64,000 nt of DNA from Dyadobacter sp. CECT 9275 (lineage in GTDB: Bacteria > Bacteroidota > Bacteroidia > Cytophagales > Spirosomataceae): contig NZ_CAJRAF010000002.1 of assembly GCF_907164905.1 (NCBI RefSeq), forward strand, positions 1,550,001-1,614,000, given 5' to 3'. The translations under genes were made by a program, and so were the position numbers. The notes under the pieces were generated by a model. It saw only the letters and a list, made by a program, of their open reading frames with translations. It ran no database searches and was not told where the DNA came from. The stretch's first letter is position 1, and each line of letters starts with the position of its first letter. Positions 61,020 through 64,000 of this stretch are shown here, in pieces.

Positions 61020-62573
61020 CTAATCCAGCCTTACTTTGATGTTCTTCGACGATGCATCCTTTTGAAGAAAATTTACGGCTGACTTACCACTGCTTTTTCC
61101 TGAAACGAATCCGTCAGCACTGGTACGCACCTGCACTACCGGCCCAGACTGTCGGGTATCCAGGTCTGTAATTGTAAAATCTCTGGTATCGTCCATGAAA
61201 AAGGCGGGCCGGAGTTCAGGAGTAAGCGCCGACAAGCTAATGCCCGACAAACTAAGCCCTTTCACGTGCCTGATGAAAAATCCAAACGCGGGAAGCTTGC
61301 CAAACATTGTTCCTTCCGGGTACAAGTCTTCCAGCTCCTCTATCTTTCGTGTGATATCTGAGGATACTCCTCCTCCCGCAAATTCGATGCGGATGTTGCG
61401 TAATGAAACATTCTCGACGGCGGCCCTGGTGATGCCGGAAACCGAACAGCCCGTGATCCCCGCTCCCGTTGCCACTACATCGGAAATACTGATGTTTCGC
61501 ATGATACCCGGCTTCGGTTCCTCCGCTGTGGATATGTACTTCCGCGCCCGGTTGCCGAGTCTCAGAAAAAGTGGTACTTCGGCGCCATCAATCACCAGAT
61601 TGCTGACCGTAATGTGTTCCATCAAACCGCCATCCACTACCTCCATCGCCAAGCCACTGATACCAGCCGGCTTACCATAAATGGTAGTGGTTTGCGCTGA
61701 AGGTTTGATCACACAGTTTGAGATTGCAATATTCCGAAAACCTCCGACTGACTCCGTACCGAATTTGATGGCACTGCAATGACTGCTCAGGATACAGTTA
61801 GAGATCACGATGTGTTCTGACACAAGCGGGGAGGTACTTTTAATGGTGATACCATCATCATCCGAGTCGCCTGTAATGTTGGAGATTGTCACATAGCGGC
61901 AACCATCAATATCCATCATATCATTATTTTTATTGGAATGGTTCCAGATACTGATACCGTCGATACGCACCTTTTTGCACCCCAGGTAATGCTGCATCCA
62001 GAAAGCCGAATTCCGTAACTGTACGCCTGTTACCGAAACGTTTTCGCATCCGGCAAACCAGAGCAGATAAGGCCTGTTTTTATAACGGTCTGGTTTCTTC
62101 AGGGTAGTGGTCACAAATGCAGCACCTTGTCCATCGATGGTACCCTTACCCTCTATGGCCACGTTTTTCTGATTTTTACAAAAAATCAGCGCCTGTTTCG
62201 CCCAGTCTTCTCCATAAAATCGGAGACCCGAATCCTGATAGGGATAAAACTTTGCGGCAGGCTGCCCCAGCAGGACAGCGTTGACGGACAGATGGAGGGT
62301 AACATTGCTTTTTAAGTTGAGTGTGCCCGTCAGATAGGTTCCCTGGGGAATATACACGGTTCCGCCTGTGATGGTACAGGAGTCTATTGCCTTCTGAATG
62401 AACAGGGTATTGTCCGTAATACCATCCCCTACTGCACCGGAATGACGAATATCATACTGTTGTGCTTTCAGGTTTCCGTTGGCCAGAAATTGAAATGCCA
62501 GTAGTATTGCCAATCCAAATACATCATATTTTTTACCAAATCTACACATTGATTTCCATTCTGATTCGTTCAT
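61020..62573 (-). CDS. GH28-family glycoside hydrolase (polygalacturonase/rhamnogalacturonase-like)
   Basis: The protein has 517 residues with a signal-anchor region (VFGLAILLAFQFLANGNLKAQ) and the right-handed beta-helix of GH28. Conserved-type motifs are NNDMMDIDG (216-224; carries the NxD acid), DSDDDGITIKS (236-246; the DD pair) and SSHCSAIKFGTES (263-275) in place of the classical GHG and RIK. These departures suit the non-homogalacturonan side of GH28, so a uronic-acid glycan other than plain pectin is likely. It is expected in the periplasm or on the surface. Start ATG 62573 lies 11 bases after the preceding stop. Confidence 0.82.
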   Translation of the reverse strand: MNESEWKSMCRFGKKYDVFGLAILLAFQFLANGNLKAQQYDIRHSGAVGDGITDNTLFIQKAIDSCTITGGTVYIPQGTYLTGTLNLKSNVTLHLSVNAVLLGQPAAKFYPYQDSGLRFYGEDWAKQALIFCKNQKNVAIEGKGTIDGQGAAFVTTTLKKPDRYKNRPYLLWFAGCENVSVTGVQLRNSAFWMQHYLGCKKVRIDGISIWNHSNKNNDMMDIDGCRYVTISNITGDSDDDGITIKSTSPLVSEHIVISNCILSSHCSAIKFGTESVGGFRNIAISNCVIKPSAQTTTIYGKPAGISGLAMEVVDGGLMEHITVSNLVIDGAEVPLFLRLGNRARKYISTAEEPKPGIMRNISISDVVATGAGITGCSVSGITRAAVENVSLRNIRIEFAGGGVSSDITRKIEELEDLYPEGTMFGKLPAFGFFIRHVKGLSLSGISLSALTPELRPAFFMDDTRDFTITDLDTRQSGPVVQVRTSADGFVSGKSSGKSAVNFLQKDASSKNIKVRLD

Positions 62574-62584
62574 AAATTCTTAAC

Positions 62585-63493
62585 CTAAGCAACCTGCTGC
62601 CGGAGCCACCGTGCTGTTTCCTTATATGCCGCCTCCAGATCATCGATCTCCGTTTCGGCCCCGCCTACGTCAACGGCAAGTTTTCCGTTAAAGCCCACTT
62701 CCCGCAATACAGAAAAGAATACCTCCCAATTAATATTGCCGGAGCCCGGGGGAAGGTGTCCGGCCCTTTGACCGGTGTTGTCCGAAATATGAATATATTT
62801 AATTCTGCTCTTTAACCTGATCAAACTGAGTGGCAGATTTTCCCGCATCAGAAACTGATTGGAAGTATCCAGATTAAACATCAGGTTTGGTGCTGCTACG
62901 GCTTCGGCAAAAAGCAAAAATGAATCGGTAGAAGGAGTCAGGCAGCCTTCACAGGGATGAAGATGGTAATCCAGGCCGTATTTGGCAGCCAGCGCACAGG
63001 CAGCACGGTATCTGCCCGTCAATTTTCCCCAATAGTCTTCCCATTGAGATGCCGGTAAGGGAAGGAGACTGCTAACCTCGGTGCCACTGTAATGCCGCAT
63101 CACAGGCATGTTGGCCGGGTATTGCAGGGGCAAAAGCGGGCCGTTGTCGAGTACCCCCTCGGTTCCGAAAAATCGTGCTGTCTCGCAGCCCATTTCAAAC
63201 AATTCGAGGCATTCGGCCTCTTCTGCCGCATCCAGCTCCGCCCCCAATTGCGGAAGGACGATACACAGGACGGGCACCGAACAACCCTGTGCTTCGAGCG
63301 ATTCCTTGATAACCACCTTATGTTTGAAAAGATATTCGATATTCTTTTTTCCTATGCCTTCCAGTTCGATGGAAGAAAACCCGAGTTCGGCCATTTCCTG
63401 GATATGCCCCACAGTATCCTCAATCGGCGGAGGGTACCCATACCGTGAAATGATATACAGGTATGCACAGGATATGTCAATAGGGTTATTCAT
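62585..63493 (-). CDS. Sugar phosphate isomerase/epimerase-like TIM-barrel protein (first gene of LacI-type operon)
   Basis: The protein has 302 residues from ATG 63493, no signal peptide, cytosolic. The frame extends upstream to 63538, but that part runs across an operator palindrome, so the shorter start is chosen. The TIM-barrel metal-site pattern is present: FSSIELEGIG, YHLHPCEG, FNLDTSNQF, KYIHISDNTG and LAVDVGGAE. Relatives include tagatose/psicose 3-epimerases and inosose enzymes; the substrate is unknown. It leads the operon and should convert the imported monosaccharide. Confidence 0.85.
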   Translation of the reverse strand: MNNPIDISCAYLYIISRYGYPPPIEDTVGHIQEMAELGFSSIELEGIGKKNIEYLFKHKVVIKESLEAQGCSVPVLCIVLPQLGAELDAAEEAECLELFEMGCETARFFGTEGVLDNGPLLPLQYPANMPVMRHYSGTEVSSLLPLPASQWEDYWGKLTGRYRAACALAAKYGLDYHLHPCEGCLTPSTDSFLLFAEAVAAPNLMFNLDTSNQFLMRENLPLSLIRLKSRIKYIHISDNTGQRAGHLPPGSGNINWEVFFSVLREVGFNGKLAVDVGGAETEIDDLEAAYKETARWLRQQVA

Positions 63494-63510
63494 GTTTTTT
63501 TCTAAAAAAT

Positions 63511-63530
63511 TTTCGTGCACGTGCACGAAA
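63511..63530. promoter_or_regulatory. LacI-family operator O1 (perfect 20-bp palindrome)
   Basis: TTTCGTGCACGTGCACGAAA is a perfect 20-base palindrome, 18 bases before the start codon of the isomerase gene, inside the probable leader at about +80 to +97. The central CGTG-CACG type core is typical of LacI-family operators. The second copy lies 88 bp upstream, centre to centre. Confidence 0.85.
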
Positions 63531-63600
63531 CTATTCAAAATAAAATGTGCCTGACTTTACCACTGGCTTTCCTGGAGTAATTATTAGGAGTGATGAACAA

Positions 63601-63616
63601 TCGTGCACGTGCACAA
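63601..63616. promoter_or_regulatory. LacI-family operator O2 covering the transcription start
   Basis: Palindromic core GTGCACGTGCAC (63603-63614), identical to O1 in 14 consecutive bases, TCGTGCACGTGCAC. It abuts the -7 element on the minus strand and covers the expected start site, so a bound repressor would block the promoter. Confidence 0.85.
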
Positions 63617-63644
63617 AATTAGACTAAAAATTATATGAACCAAA
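63614..63644 (-). promoter_or_regulatory. Bacteroidota-type promoter of the glycan operon
   Basis: On the minus strand: TTTG (63644-63641), exactly 19 bases, then TAATTTTG (63621-63614), a full match to the phylum consensus TTTG-N19-TAnnTTTG. Transcription should start near 63607-63609, inside operator O2. The leader is about 115 bases. Confidence 0.85.
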
Positions 63645-63790
63645 TTATTTATTGTCTTTTTCAGAACAATTTGCATAAAACACCTTCACAACCGAAATAA
63701 GGCAATGATTCATTTAGTAATTTTTAAAAGGCAATGTTTGCAAAAAAAACAAGCCAGGAACACTTTCCGGCGCGGTATTCCGGGAAATTA

Positions 63791-64000
63791 TTACTTCAGC
63801 GCAATACGGTAAGTTACCGTTTGTGTGAAACCCTTTTTAGGCGGGGCAATTTCGATCTCCACCGGGAACGCCCTGATGGCCGGATAGGGCGTCCAGTAAT
63901 GATCCGCGTCCCTGCCGGTAATAATCCTGGCATCTCCCTCCATGGTTGTAAACACAAAATGTTTCTTGCCCCCTTGAAGCGTAACTATCCTGTCATTTAT
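63791..64000 (-). CDS. C-terminal part of a minus-strand gene of unknown function (start outside window)
   Basis: A frame open to the window edge ends at TAA (63793-63791), giving the last 69 residues. Readable segments include HFVFTTMEGDARIITGRDAD, HYWTPYPAIRAFPVEIEIAP and the end TYRIALK, which looks like a beta-sandwich end. It fits no family I can name with confidence. It reads toward the LacI-regulated operon, which has its own promoter at 63614-63644. Confidence 0.65.
   Translation of the reverse strand: MNDRIVTLQGGKKHFVFTTMEGDARIITGRDADHYWTPYPAIRAFPVEIEIAPPKKGFTQTVTYRIALK

Noticed and set aside
63494..63538. Extension of the isomerase reading frame to an upstream start at 63538
   Set aside because: The added 15 codons read through the operator palindrome at 63511-63530 and show no family similarity; ATG 63493 is better.
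63720..63780. Weak hairpin GGAAAGTGTTCC followed by T-run on the minus strand as terminator of the partial gene
   Set aside because: Only a 4-bp stem, with the T-run several bases away; too weak to call.
1..64000. tRNA, rRNA, CRISPR, insertion sequences or phage genes
   Set aside because: None seen in the intergenic regions; no repeat-spacer pattern and no transposase or integrase frame.

Overview
The window reads as chromosomal DNA from a Bacteroidota bacterium of the Cytophagales type (Dyadobacter/Spirosoma-like). This is inferred from SusC/SusD proteins, a hybrid two-component system with a propeller sensor, a type IX secretion C-terminal domain, an RpoN box typical of the phylum, and promoters of the TTTG-N19-TAnnTTTG kind. 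No rRNA, tRNA, CRISPR array, transposase or phage gene was seen.

Layout. 1-9650: end of groEL, a LolD/MacB-type ABC ATPase, sucC, a secreted CotH-type protein, a GntP permease with a secreted esterase, and a lipid kinase divergent from an App1-type phosphatase. 9756-17626: an OmpR/kinase pair followed by a TolC-MFP-RND metal efflux set whose pump carries the CzcA-type signature. 17694-23060: an rpoN, sigma-54 activator, REC-PAS-kinase operon. 24309-27978: gnd-zwf-pgl, the complete oxidative pentose phosphate branch. 28312-36347: a small outer membrane protein, a GAF kinase, two TIM-barrel sugar isomerase-like genes, three small unknown genes (two of them 57-codon coiled-coil proteins) and a large PAS hybrid kinase.

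36480-46022 is a SusC/SusD pair with its HTCS regulator and no enzymes. 46211-49158 holds a PhyH dioxygenase with a FucP-type transporter, facing an AraC regulator.

49213-63644 is the most interesting part: eight tightly packed minus-strand genes (isomerase, GH28-like, a 953-residue protein of unknown family, GH20-like, alpha/alpha-toroid glycosidase-like, TonB-dependent receptor, NagB-like, ExuT-like transporter). They lie behind one near-perfect Bacteroidota promoter whose start site is covered by a LacI-type palindrome; a second copy lies 88 bp downstream in the leader. It looks like a complete import-and-degradation pathway for a glycan containing uronic acid and perhaps amino sugar, controlled by a LacI-family regulator encoded outside the window. 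Several of its enzymes have non-canonical active-site motifs. The window ends inside another minus-strand gene.
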